NCBI GenBank assembly: GCA_964390645.1
Contig: CAYMLL010000186.1
Span: 1-15,349 of the forward strand
DNA from: CAYMLL01 sp964390645
Lineage (GTDB): Bacteria; Planctomycetota; UBA8108
Direction of reading: 5' to 3'
Length of the DNA: 15,349 bases
Shown here: positions 7,871-14,529 of the stretch, one piece after another
Layout of the letters: the number at the start of each line of letters is the position of its first letter
Position numbering within the stretch: position 1 is the stretch's first letter
Notes under the pieces: model-generated
The model's database searches: none
Told to the model about the DNA's origin: nothing
What the model saw: the letters and a program-made list of their open reading frames with translations, nothing else
Translations under genes and position numbers: made by a program

Positions 7871-8425
7871 TCAAGGACCCTTCGCTGCCCGCTCTTCCTT
7901 CTCACCATCGCGCGCCGCAAGCGTACGAACTTCCGACTCGATCACCCGAGCGACCGCGAGCAGCGGCTCCATCTCCCCGCAGGACGAGATCGTCTCCTCG
8001 TAGCGACGGTGCAGACGCTGCAGGAGCTTCATGTCGGCACGCAATGAGACCCACCGGGCTGTCCCCAGGCTCGCACCGCTCGCCATCACGACCGCGACGG
8101 TGACGCACAGCGGCGGGTAGTACTTCGATGCTGCCACGACCGCAGCGATCGCTGCACCCGCCATGATGCCGATCACCGCGCAAGTCCACATCTGAATCCG
8201 CAGCGCGGCGGCAAGCGACGCGAGGATACGACGCTCGAGAATACCGAGCCCGGTAACGAGCCTCACCTTCACCGAGTCGATCTGGTCGAGAAGCGACAAG
8301 TCGAGGTGATCGACGCCGAGGAATCTCTCGAACTCGGGCGCCCAGAGAAGGTCGCGCAGAAGACGTGTACGCAAGGGTCGCAAAGGAATCTCGGGAAGAG
8401 CGAGGTCCGGCGAGTCACTCAGCAT
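7871..8425 (-). CDS. Small two-helix membrane protein of unknown function
   Basis: 184 aa; family not recognised. Residues 1-78 are soluble and Leu-rich (LRTRLLRDLLWAPEFERFLG). Two hydrophobic helices follow at about 80-99 (TCAVIGIMAGAAIAAVVAAS) and 104-122 (PPLCVTVAVVMASGASLGT). The final ~60 residues are charged and probably helical (RADMKLLQRLHRRYEE, EKEERAAKGP). This fits a helical hairpin in the inner membrane with both ends on the same side. The start is firm: its ATG lies 1 nt after the hpnG stop, and the Shine-Dalgarno GAGGAG (8430-8435) is formed by the last two sense codons of hpnG, 4 nt before the ATG, so translation should be coupled. Being last in a tight run with shc and hpnG points to a membrane or hopanoid-related role, but this is inferred only from context. 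Confidence 0.8.
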   Translation of the reverse strand: MLSDSPDLALPEIPLRPLRTRLLRDLLWAPEFERFLGVDHLDLSLLDQIDSVKVRLVTGLGILERRILASLAAALRIQMWTCAVIGIMAGAAIAAVVAASKYYPPLCVTVAVVMASGASLGTARWVSLRADMKLLQRLHRRYEETISSCGEMEPLLAVARVIESEVRTLAARDGEKEERAAKGP

Positions 8426-8426
8426 C

Positions 8427-9188
8427 TCACTCCTCGGCCGGCCCCGTGGACTCCAGGAAGCGAAGCACGAACGACGTCAAGCCACTCGCCGCACGGCGCG
8501 CTCGACCATGGAGGTCGACGAGTCCCACGACCGCCCAGGGTCGCCGGGCCAGAGCGCCGGCCATCCTCGCGGGTCGGCAACGTCCGTCTTCGTCGATGAT
8601 CCGCGAGAAGTCGAGCGGCAGGTCGAACTCGACATCATCGACGACCGCACGCGCGAAGAGCGCCGGAACACCGGCGTCCCGGGCAGCCTGAGCGACACCG
8701 ATCGACTCCATATCCACCATATCGGCCTCGGTCGCCTGCGCGACGTCCTTCTTCTGCGCCGAGGTCCGGAGGATACGGTCCACGGTGACGATGCGCCCAC
8801 GCCGCACGACGGAGGGAGCGTCCACCTCCCGGGGCGCGAGAGAAAGGAGATTCACGTCGCTGGCGAATGGTCCGACGCCGTCCGCCAGCGTCGTCACGAC
8901 CTCCTCGGCAACGACGAGGTCGCCGCTCAGGTGCTGGTCGCGCAGACCGCCACCGAAGCCGATCCCCAGCACGGAATCGATCGAGTCCGCCTCCAGCAAG
9001 CGAGCCACGCGCTCGCGAGCGTTCTGCGCGCCGACGCCGGTTCGGCAGAGAACGACGTCACGCCCGCCGAGACAACCGCGCACGGGAAAATCGACCGCAG
9101 TAGCCGGGTCTCGATCTTCCAGACGCGACCGGAGCCCCCGAAGCTCGTCCGCAAGCGCTGCCACCACCGCAACCCTGCCGGCGGACAT
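8427..9188 (-). CDS. hpnG: Hopanoid-associated nucleosidase/phosphorylase HpnG
   Basis: 253 aa, member of the nucleoside phosphorylase/MTA-SAH nucleosidase fold. Visible family elements are the N-terminal VAVVAALADEL strand with the acidic residues D14/E15, the glycine loop GIGFGGGL (75-82), the ribose-binding VDMESIGVAQAA (158-169) and a catalytic aspartate in AVVDDVEFDLP (D184/D185). The segment VTVDRILRTSAQKK (134-147) before VDMES and the DLPLDF after the aspartate fit HpnG-type proteins better than ordinary MTA/SAH nucleosidases. HpnG removes adenine from adenosylhopane to give ribosyl- or phosphoribosylhopane, an early step in making the C35 side chain. It starts 3 nt after the shc stop. 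That placement is the main reason for the specific name; family membership alone is secure. The adenosylhopane synthase HpnH and later side-chain genes are not in the window. Confidence 0.85.
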   Translation of the reverse strand: MSAGRVAVVAALADELRGLRSRLEDRDPATAVDFPVRGCLGGRDVVLCRTGVGAQNARERVARLLEADSIDSVLGIGFGGGLRDQHLSGDLVVAEEVVTTLADGVGPFASDVNLLSLAPREVDAPSVVRRGRIVTVDRILRTSAQKKDVAQATEADMVDMESIGVAQAARDAGVPALFARAVVDDVEFDLPLDFSRIIDEDGRCRPARMAGALARRPWAVVGLVDLHGRARRAASGLTSFVLRFLESTGPAEE

Positions 9189-9191
9189 CGC

Positions 9192-11648
9192 TCAGATCAG
9201 CAGGCCGAAGAACGCCCTGAACGAGCCCTTCTTGCGGACGCCGTCACGTCGGTGATGGGTGCTCGCGGCCGCTGCGAGACCGCCGGAGTCCTCTCCACCG
9301 CCGTTGCCGCTGCTGTCGTCGCTCCCCGCGTAGCGGATACCATCGACCGGAACCATGGTCTGCGTCGCGTCGAATCGCCGATCCAGATCGACCTCGACAC
9401 GCTCGTCGATCGACGATACGCCGTCGCGCACATTGCGGTAATGACCCAGCGCGAATAGCGGGAAGTAGACCTGATAGAGGTGGTACTTCAGGTAGAAAAC
9501 GCGCGGAAAGCCGGCGCCGGTCCACGACTCGTCGTGCCAGCCCCCGTCCTCGAGCTGCGTGTCGAGAAGGTAGCGCATGCCCCTGACCACCTCGGGCGAT
9601 TCGATCTCGCCGGTGGCGATCAGACCCATCAGCGCCCAGCCGGTCTGCGACGCGGTGCTGACGCCCCGTCCCGCGGTCGAGGAATCCTCGTAAGTCAGAC
9701 AGCTCTCTCCCCAGCCGCCGTCGGCATTCTGGTGACACTTCAGGAAGCTCACCGCGCGACGGATGTAGCCCTGATCGGAGCTCTCACCGACTTCGATCAA
9801 CCCCTTCAGCGCCTGCCAGGTGCCGTAGAGGTAGTTGACACCCCAGCGACCGTACCAGGAGCCGTCCTTCTCCTGTGTGTTCTTCAGGTACTCGACGCCC
9901 TTGACGATGGCGGAGCGGACCCGAGGATGCCGGCGCAGGCTCGGAAAGCGGCCGAACATCTCGAGCACACGACCCGTGATATCCGCACAGGCCGGATCGA
10001 GCATCGCGTTGTGATCGGCGTAGGGGACCTCGTTGAAGACCTCACGCTCGACGTCGGCGTCAAACGCCGCCCAGCCGCCGCTGGAGCACTGCAGGCTGAG
10101 CATCCAGTTGAGCCCGCGGACCACGGACGCCTCGATACCGTCGACGCCCGTCGGATCGAGGCGACCGAGCGCCATGATCACCGCGGCGGTGTCATCGATG
10201 TCCGGGTAGAAGTCGTTGCGGAACTGGAAGGCCCAGCCGCTGATCTCGACGGCGTCACGCACCCGCTTCTGCCAGTCGCCGGCACGCCGTACCTCCTTGG
10301 AGACGAGCCAGCGACCCGCCTCGACCATCTCGTGCTCACCTCCGTTCAGTCCGGCCTCTCCGAGCGCGTTGATCGCGAGCGCGGTATCCCAGACGGGCGA
10401 CAAGCACGGCTGCATACGGATCTCGTCACCTTCGGCGATCTCGAGCTCCTCGAGCTTCTCGATCTCCTCGCTGACGAGCGGATGGTTCTCGGAATACCCG
10501 AGGCAACGCATCGCGAGGACACTGTTGACCATCGACGGAAAGATCGCGCCGAGGCCGTCGGAGTCCTCGAGACGAGCGATCATCCACTCCTCGGCCTTCT
10601 TCAGCGCCAGGCTGCGCAGCGGCTTCACGGGAGTCCTTTCGACGATCTTCAGCACACGGTTCACCGTCAGGAAGAAGTTCTTCCAGCTGAAGAGCCCGCC
10701 GTTTCGCGCGACGACGTTCCGGTCGCCGCTGGCACGCAACCCGTTGCCGTTGCCGTTGCCGTTGCCGAGCGGCTCGACCCTGGCGCCGTTTGCGGCCTCC
10801 CGTTCGAGCGACGATCGCCGGCCACGCTTCGGTCGCTTGATGAAAACCTCGTCGATCGTGAACGTCGCCGCACTTTCATCGACGGTCCACTTCGCATACA
10901 GGATCGACAGCGGGATCAGAATCGCGCGTGACCAGTACGAGATCTCGTAGATGTTGAAGTAGAAGAAGCGCGGCAGCAGCACGACCTCCGGCGGCAGTGC
11001 CGGAACGTCCTCTCGCGGGTAGAGGTCGAGCAGGGCGAGGTAGATCTTCGTGTAGCTGTTCACGTTCTCGGCGCCGCCGAGACGCAGGATCGCCTCGCGT
11101 GCCTTGACGAGCAGCGGATCGTCGACCGGGTAGCCGGCGAGCTTGAGCGCGAGATACGCCTTCACCGTCACACTGAGCTCGCCCGGTCCACCGTGAAAGA
11201 TGTTCCACGTGCCGTCTTCGAGCTGGTGCCGGGCGACGTAGCGCGCCAGACGCGAGATCTTGAGCTGGTGCTTCCCCGGAGCCAGCAAGTGCAGGAAGAG
11301 GATGTAGTCCGACTCCAGCGTCGTGTCGGCCTCCAGCTCGCCGCACCAGAACCCGCCGGCGGGCGCACCTCGAACGCGTTCGCCGCGCAGATCCTCCGCC
11401 AGCCGGCCGCGCGTTGCATGACGCCGTCTCACGACCGGCTCCTCGGCAGCCTCGCGAAACTGCCGGTTCAGGCACCGAGTCGCCGAGGAAATCGCGGCGT
11501 CGAGCCTCTGCGCCGAGACACCGAGCGGGCTTTCGAATTCCTTCTGCAGTCTCACCAGATCCAAGATCCTTCCAGGAGTCTCCTTCGGGCCGACGAGTCC
11601 GTCCCGACGCCCCCGAACGGGGGGCTCACGCCGGGACATCGCTGCCAT
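9192..11648 (-). CDS. shc: Squalene-hopene cyclase, enlarged (HpnF)
   Basis: 818 aa from the ATG at 11648, which has GGTGGAG 7 nt upstream; the frame extends to 11768 but without a better start. It cyclises squalene to hopene/hopanol as a monotopic membrane enzyme. The catalytic acid motif is DIDDTAA with D483-I-D-D486, matching the class II terpene cyclase DxDD. QW-type repeats are numerous (QLEDGTWN, QCSSGGWAAFD, QEKDGSWYGRWG, QNADGGWGES, QLEDGGWHDE). GELEADTTLESDYILFLH and DGLGAIFPSMVNSVLA are standard family blocks. Most bacterial cyclases are about 630-720 aa. Here extra length sits in three places: a charged insert at about residues 64-97 that splits the first QW region, a basic/Gly-Asn insert at about 271-317, and a low-complexity tail from about 742 to 818 ending RKKGSFRAFFGLLI. 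It is immediately followed by hpnG. A role as another triterpene cyclase is unlikely given DxDD and the context. Confidence 0.95.
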   Translation of the reverse strand: MAAMSRREPPVRGRRDGLVGPKETPGRILDLVRLQKEFESPLGVSAQRLDAAISSATRCLNRQFREAAEEPVVRRRHATRGRLAEDLRGERVRGAPAGGFWCGELEADTTLESDYILFLHLLAPGKHQLKISRLARYVARHQLEDGTWNIFHGGPGELSVTVKAYLALKLAGYPVDDPLLVKAREAILRLGGAENVNSYTKIYLALLDLYPREDVPALPPEVVLLPRFFYFNIYEISYWSRAILIPLSILYAKWTVDESAATFTIDEVFIKRPKRGRRSSLEREAANGARVEPLGNGNGNGNGLRASGDRNVVARNGGLFSWKNFFLTVNRVLKIVERTPVKPLRSLALKKAEEWMIARLEDSDGLGAIFPSMVNSVLAMRCLGYSENHPLVSEEIEKLEELEIAEGDEIRMQPCLSPVWDTALAINALGEAGLNGGEHEMVEAGRWLVSKEVRRAGDWQKRVRDAVEISGWAFQFRNDFYPDIDDTAAVIMALGRLDPTGVDGIEASVVRGLNWMLSLQCSSGGWAAFDADVEREVFNEVPYADHNAMLDPACADITGRVLEMFGRFPSLRRHPRVRSAIVKGVEYLKNTQEKDGSWYGRWGVNYLYGTWQALKGLIEVGESSDQGYIRRAVSFLKCHQNADGGWGESCLTYEDSSTAGRGVSTASQTGWALMGLIATGEIESPEVVRGMRYLLDTQLEDGGWHDESWTGAGFPRVFYLKYHLYQVYFPLFALGHYRNVRDGVSSIDERVEVDLDRRFDATQTMVPVDGIRYAGSDDSSGNGGGEDSGGLAAAASTHHRRDGVRKKGSFRAFFGLLI
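10743..10766 (-). repeat. Tandem hexanucleotide repeat inside shc, (GGCAAC)x4
   Basis: Four perfect copies of GTTGCC on the + strand (GGCAAC on the coding strand) encode Gly-Asn repeats in the basic insert of the cyclase. A change in copy number would keep the reading frame and alter only the length of a likely disordered loop. Confidence 0.85.
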
Positions 11649-11695
11649 GGTCGCGCTCCACCGATTCCACCTCGACCACCGCAGACGAGGAGTGC

Positions 11696-11709
11696 CGGGG
11701 ACGTCCCCG
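11696..11709. promoter_or_regulatory. 14-bp perfect palindrome upstream of shc (operator candidate)
   Basis: CGGGGACGTCCCCG is its own reverse complement and ends 47 nt before the shc ATG. A perfect 14-bp palindrome so close to a start suggests a site for a dimeric regulator; in RNA it would be a stem with a tight turn. No binding protein can be named. Confidence 0.4.
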
Positions 11710-11812
11710 ATCGCAGAGCTCGTGGCGCCGTGATCTCGTGTTCTCTGCCCGGCCCCATCACGGTACACCTGTCCACGAAAGAGTGTCCACTTTGCCTCGA
11801 CGGCGACGCGAC

Positions 11813-11828
11813 GAGGGCTTCGGCCCTC
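11813..11828. other. UUCG-tetraloop hairpin upstream of shc
   Basis: GAGGGC-TTCG-GCCCTC has a 6-bp GC-rich stem and the extra-stable C(UUCG)G loop when read on the + strand. No T-tract follows on either strand, and no + strand gene ends here, so it is a structured element rather than an evident terminator. Confidence 0.5.
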
Positions 11829-11857
11829 TCGGGTGAGGTAGCAACCGGAGCGGCCTC

Positions 11858-11919
11858 AGCCGCCGTCGGCAGCCTGCCAGAATCGTGTCGACTCGTTCTC
11901 GCGACGGTGTCCTCGTGAA
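11858..11919 (+). repeat. Dispersed element, copy B (matches - strand of 7618-7677)
   Basis: GTCGACTCGTTCTCG (11887-11901) is identical to copy A. TGCCAG upstream and GTGTCCT with GTGAA downstream keep the same order and spacing, with only single-base indels. Similarity fades beyond AGCCG on the left and GTGAA on the right. This copy reads on the + strand, opposite to shc, whereas copy A reads with its downstream gene. The palindrome seen in copy A is imperfect here. The + frame through it ends in a stop right at the right border (LVLATVSS then TGA at 11917-11919). Confidence 0.7.
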
Positions 11920-12023
11920 TCGGCCGGGCTCTCCGGGCTTCCCGTCCAGGGTTGAGCGAGGTCGTCGCGGACCCGAGCCCTTCCACGGCCGCACGGTCCT
12001 CCGCGACGCTCGTCACCGATACC

Positions 12024-12099
12024 AGCGCAAGCGCTCCCGCTGAGCGCCGGCGACAGAGCGAAGAAACAGGGCTTCCCCTGCGTAGCCTACGGCGCAGGG
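12024..12099. repeat. Two sets of alternating inverted repeats (competing hairpins)
   Basis: Set one is AGCGC (12024-12028), GCGCT (12031-12035), AGCGC (12043-12047). Set two is CAGGG (12067-12071), CCCTG (12076-12080), CAGGG (12095-12099); its second pairing extends to the 7-bp stem CCCTGCG/CGCAGGG (12076-12082 with 12093-12099) around the inner palindrome CGTAG-C-CTACG. In each set the middle arm can pair with either neighbour but not both. CAGGGCT is also a direct repeat flanking the middle arm. Confidence 0.45.
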
Positions 12100-12155
12100 C
12101 TCCGACCTGATTTTCCTCGTTCTTTCGATTCTGTTTGCTACGTCGGGAACTGCCG

Positions 12156-12186
12156 CCGGACGGTCGACCGTCGACATCCCGTCCGG
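12156..12186. promoter_or_regulatory. 14-bp palindrome nested in a larger inverted repeat
   Basis: GACGGTCGACCGTC (12159-12172) is a perfect palindrome. Its left part also belongs to CCGGACGG (12156-12163), which pairs perfectly with CCGTCCGG (12179-12186), an 8-bp stem with a 15-nt loop. The two structures exclude each other. The site is suited to an operator or a switching RNA stem; which one cannot be told from the sequence. Confidence 0.4.
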
Positions 12187-12250
12187 AGTACAAACATCTC
12201 CAGGGCCCGGGGCGTCTGAACTCGACTTCTCTGAGCGGCAGGAACTCCCA

Positions 12251-12315
12251 CCGGACCTCGCTCTCGGGAAAATCCCACGGGTCCGGAGGATCGAGAGTTG
12301 TACCACTACCGGACC
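12251..12315. repeat. Alternating CCGGACC / GGTCCGG / CCGGACC at 29-bp steps
   Basis: CCGGACC is at 12251-12257, its complement GGTCCGG at 12280-12286, and CCGGACC again at 12309-12315. Steps are exactly 29 bp and both potential loops are 22 nt. The first loop contains a small hairpin GGGA-AAA-TCCC (12266-12276). The middle arm could pair with either side. The same CCGGAC/GTCCGG core recurs at 12156 and 12181 within this gene-free region. Confidence 0.5.
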
Positions 12316-12434
12316 CGCGGAGCAACATCTTTCGCGCCCCTTGCGCAGACCCGCTCAAACCCCATAAACTAAGCTGTTGAAAATACTTAAGTCCGCAGGA
12401 AAGAACTCCGATCGGGCCCTTGTCGGTCGCCCCG

Positions 12435-14465
12435 TCAGCGCACCGAGGCCCCGTCCTGCGCGTCGCAGACGAGTGGACCGCTCGGGCTCCGCAGGGGCTT
12501 GCCGTCGTAGGTCACGCGGCCACCCCGGATGACGAGCGGCGCCTTGTCGAACTCGCTCCTGGAGAGCTTCTTCTTCGGTGCCGACTCGATGTCGGCGACC
12601 TCGACCGAGTCGCCGGGCTCCGCCTCGCCAGGGTCAACCGGCACCACCTTGCCGTCGTCTCGGTCCGTCGCAAGGATCATACCGCGACTTTCGACCCCCC
12701 GCATCACCGCGGGCTTCAGGTTGGTGAGAACCAGAACCTTGCGGCCCTGCAGATCGGAGACCTCGAGGAACCCGCGCAGGCCGGCACAAATCGAGCGCGG
12801 CTCGTCCTCGCCAACGTCGACCTTCATCGCGAAGAGCTTGTCAGCATCCGGGTGTGGCACCACCTCCACGATACGGCCGACGCGCAGCGCGAGCTTGGCG
12901 AAGGGGTCCTTCTCGACTCCGCCTCCGACTTTCTTTCCGGGCTTCTGTCCCTTCTCGACGCCGCCGGCCTGCCGCTTCGACGCCTCGCGACGCGGGAAGA
13001 GGGCCTCCCCTGTCTTGACGTGATACGTCGTCTCTCCTCCCCGCAGCCCCTTCAGGCCACCGAGCTCGAAGCCCAGTCCCGACGCCGCGGCCGCCGCGAT
13101 CTCGGGCATCACCGGTGACAGCAGGTGGAGCACCGTACGCAGCGCCTCGAGGCAGTCGTACAGGACAGCGACCACGACAGCGTCGTCGTCGATCTTCCAC
13201 GGCGCCTTGTCGTTGATGTGTGCGTTGATCGACCGCACGAACGCCCACAGCCCGTCGAGCGCCTTGTGGTGCTCTCGTGCGTCAACGTACCCCAGAAAGC
13301 TCTCGACGATCGATGACGAGTCGAGTTCCGCCGACACGCCGGTCGGTCCGATCTCGCCGCCTGCCCGCGACTGAACCATCTTGGTCACGCGCATGACGAG
13401 GTTGCCGAGGTCGTTCGCCAGCTCGCTGTTGTAGCGCTTCTCGAGATCCTCGACCGAGAACTTGCCGTCCTGGCTGCCCGAGAAGGCCCGCAGGAAGTAG
13501 TAGCGCAGCACGTCGACCGAGTACTCCCTCGCAATCTCCAGCGGATCGACGACGTTTCCAAGCTGCTTCGCCATCTTGCGGCCGTCCTTGTCGAGGATGA
13601 ACCCGTGTACGTAGACTTGCCGCGGCAGCTCCATACCGGCCGACAGCAACATCGCCGGCCAGATCACGGTGTGGAACCAGAGGATGTCCTTGCCGATGAC
13701 ATGGCAGTCCGCCGGCCAGGTCGCATCGAGGCGGTCTTCGGGCGCCGTCAGCACGGACATGTAGTTTGACAGCGCGTCAAACCAGACGTAGAGCACGTGC
13801 TGAGAATCATTCGGCAGCGGCACGCCCCACTTGAATGTCGAGCGCGAGATCGACAGGTCGAGAACCTCTTCCTTCAACCGCGACAGGACCTCGTTGCGCC
13901 GCTCCTGGGGCAGGATGAACGCCGGATTCGCCTCGATGTGCTCGCGGATCGCATCGCGGTACTTGCCGAGGCGAAAGAAGTACGACTCCTCCTCGACCTT
14001 GGTCGTCGATCGGTCGTGCACCGGACACTTGCCGTCGACCAGCTCGGACTTCGCGATCGCCTTCTCGCAGGAGATGCAGTAGTCAGCGCTGTACACGCCC
14101 TTGTAGATGTCGCCGCCCGCCCACACGCGCTCGTAGAGCTCGGTCACAAAATGATGGTGGCGCTCCTCGCTCGTACGCAGGAAGTCGTCGTTCGAGACCC
14201 CGAGATACTCGTAGAGGTCGCGAAAGACGACGGCCTTCTGGTCGACGAAAGCCTGCGGCTCGGCGCCGTCGCGCTCGGCGGCCTCCTGGATCTTCTGGCC
14301 GTGCTCGTCGAGTCCGATGACGAACCAGGTGTCCTTGCCGCGCAGCCTCTCGCAGCGGGCGTAGAAATCGGCGACGACCTTCTCGAACGCGTGCCCCATG
14401 TGCGGAGCGCTGTTCGGATAGTCGATGGCAGTCGTGATGTAGAAGCTGCTCTCGGGTTTCTTCAT
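12435..14465 (-). CDS. metG: Methionyl-tRNA synthetase with fused C-terminal tRNA-binding domain
   Basis: 676 aa from the ATG at 14465 (MKKPESSFYITTAIDYPNSAPHMGH); the frame runs back to 14600 but that overlaps the upstream gene and has no family resemblance. It charges tRNA-Met in the cytoplasm. The class I HIGH signature is HMGH (22-25). The zinc knuckle is C130, C133, C147, H150, the same C-x2-C-x13-C-x2-H pattern as in Thermus thermophilus MetRS. The second class I signature reads KMAKQ (297-301) instead of KMSKS. WFDALSNYMSVL (228-239) and the anticodon-binding helical domain follow. A Lys/Gly-rich linker (about 492-519) leads to a Trbp111/CsaA-like OB domain (about 520-623: RVGRIVEVVPHPDADKLF, NLKPAVMRGVESRGMILA). 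About 50 further residues (SRSEFDKAPLVIRGGRVTYD, PLVCDAQDGASVR) form an extra C-terminal extension. It lies 64 bp after the phosphoesterase gene. Confidence 0.97.
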   Translation of the reverse strand: MKKPESSFYITTAIDYPNSAPHMGHAFEKVVADFYARCERLRGKDTWFVIGLDEHGQKIQEAAERDGAEPQAFVDQKAVVFRDLYEYLGVSNDDFLRTSEERHHHFVTELYERVWAGGDIYKGVYSADYCISCEKAIAKSELVDGKCPVHDRSTTKVEEESYFFRLGKYRDAIREHIEANPAFILPQERRNEVLSRLKEEVLDLSISRSTFKWGVPLPNDSQHVLYVWFDALSNYMSVLTAPEDRLDATWPADCHVIGKDILWFHTVIWPAMLLSAGMELPRQVYVHGFILDKDGRKMAKQLGNVVDPLEIAREYSVDVLRYYFLRAFSGSQDGKFSVEDLEKRYNSELANDLGNLVMRVTKMVQSRAGGEIGPTGVSAELDSSSIVESFLGYVDAREHHKALDGLWAFVRSINAHINDKAPWKIDDDAVVVAVLYDCLEALRTVLHLLSPVMPEIAAAAASGLGFELGGLKGLRGGETTYHVKTGEALFPRREASKRQAGGVEKGQKPGKKVGGGVEKDPFAKLALRVGRIVEVVPHPDADKLFAMKVDVGEDEPRSICAGLRGFLEVSDLQGRKVLVLTNLKPAVMRGVESRGMILATDRDDGKVVPVDPGEAEPGDSVEVADIESAPKKKLSRSEFDKAPLVIRGGRVTYDGKPLRSPSGPLVCDAQDGASVR

Positions 14466-14529
14466 GCGCACAGTATGTCGTGCCGCCGTCGCAGTGTGAA
14501 GCGGCTCGTCGAACCGAGCCACGACGGCG

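Larger units (their letters stand above)
11649..12434. other. 786-bp gene-free region between metG and shc, rich in inverted repeats
   Basis: No frame here looks like a gene. The longest one on the - strand (11552-12358) is Arg/Ser/Pro-rich and runs into the start of shc in another frame. The region contains a 14-bp palindrome near the shc start (11696-11709), a 7-bp direct repeat TGTCCAC (11770-11776 and 11784-11790), a UUCG hairpin (11813-11828), one copy of the shared element (11858-11919), three further sets of alternating inverted repeats (12024-12099, 12156-12186, 12251-12315), and an A+T-rich island (12363-12391) just downstream of the metG stop. It presumably holds the shc promoter and a leader. 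No clear sigma-70 promoter or known riboswitch could be assigned. Confidence 0.6.

Noticed and set aside
7512..7874. A 120-codon - strand frame between the membrane protein and epimerase genes
   Set aside because: Overlaps the start of the epimerase gene in another frame and has no recognisable features; kept as non-coding with reserve because of the shared element inside it.
6851..8047. A 398-codon + strand frame spanning the epimerase gene, the gene-free stretch and the end of the membrane protein gene
   Set aside because: It is antisense to two supported genes, has many Arg/Asp/Pro residues typical of shadow frames, and no recognisable domain.
9480..10931. A 483-codon frame on the + strand
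   Set aside because: Antisense to the conserved core of squalene-hopene cyclase (DxDD and QW motifs); no family features of its own.
11552..12358. A 268-codon - strand frame covering most of the gene-free region before shc
   Set aside because: Arg/Ser/Pro/Gly-rich with no domain, runs into the beginning of shc in another frame, and crosses all the palindromes and repeats.
12363..12391. A+T-rich island as a sigma-70 promoter for shc
   Set aside because: No pair of -35/-10 hexamers with proper spacing is convincing on the - strand, and it would imply a leader of about 700 nt.
11649..12434. CRISPR array or tRNA cluster in the repeat-rich gap
   Set aside because: Repeats are short, few and unequally spaced with no spacer pattern; no tRNA cloverleaf or T-loop consensus was seen.
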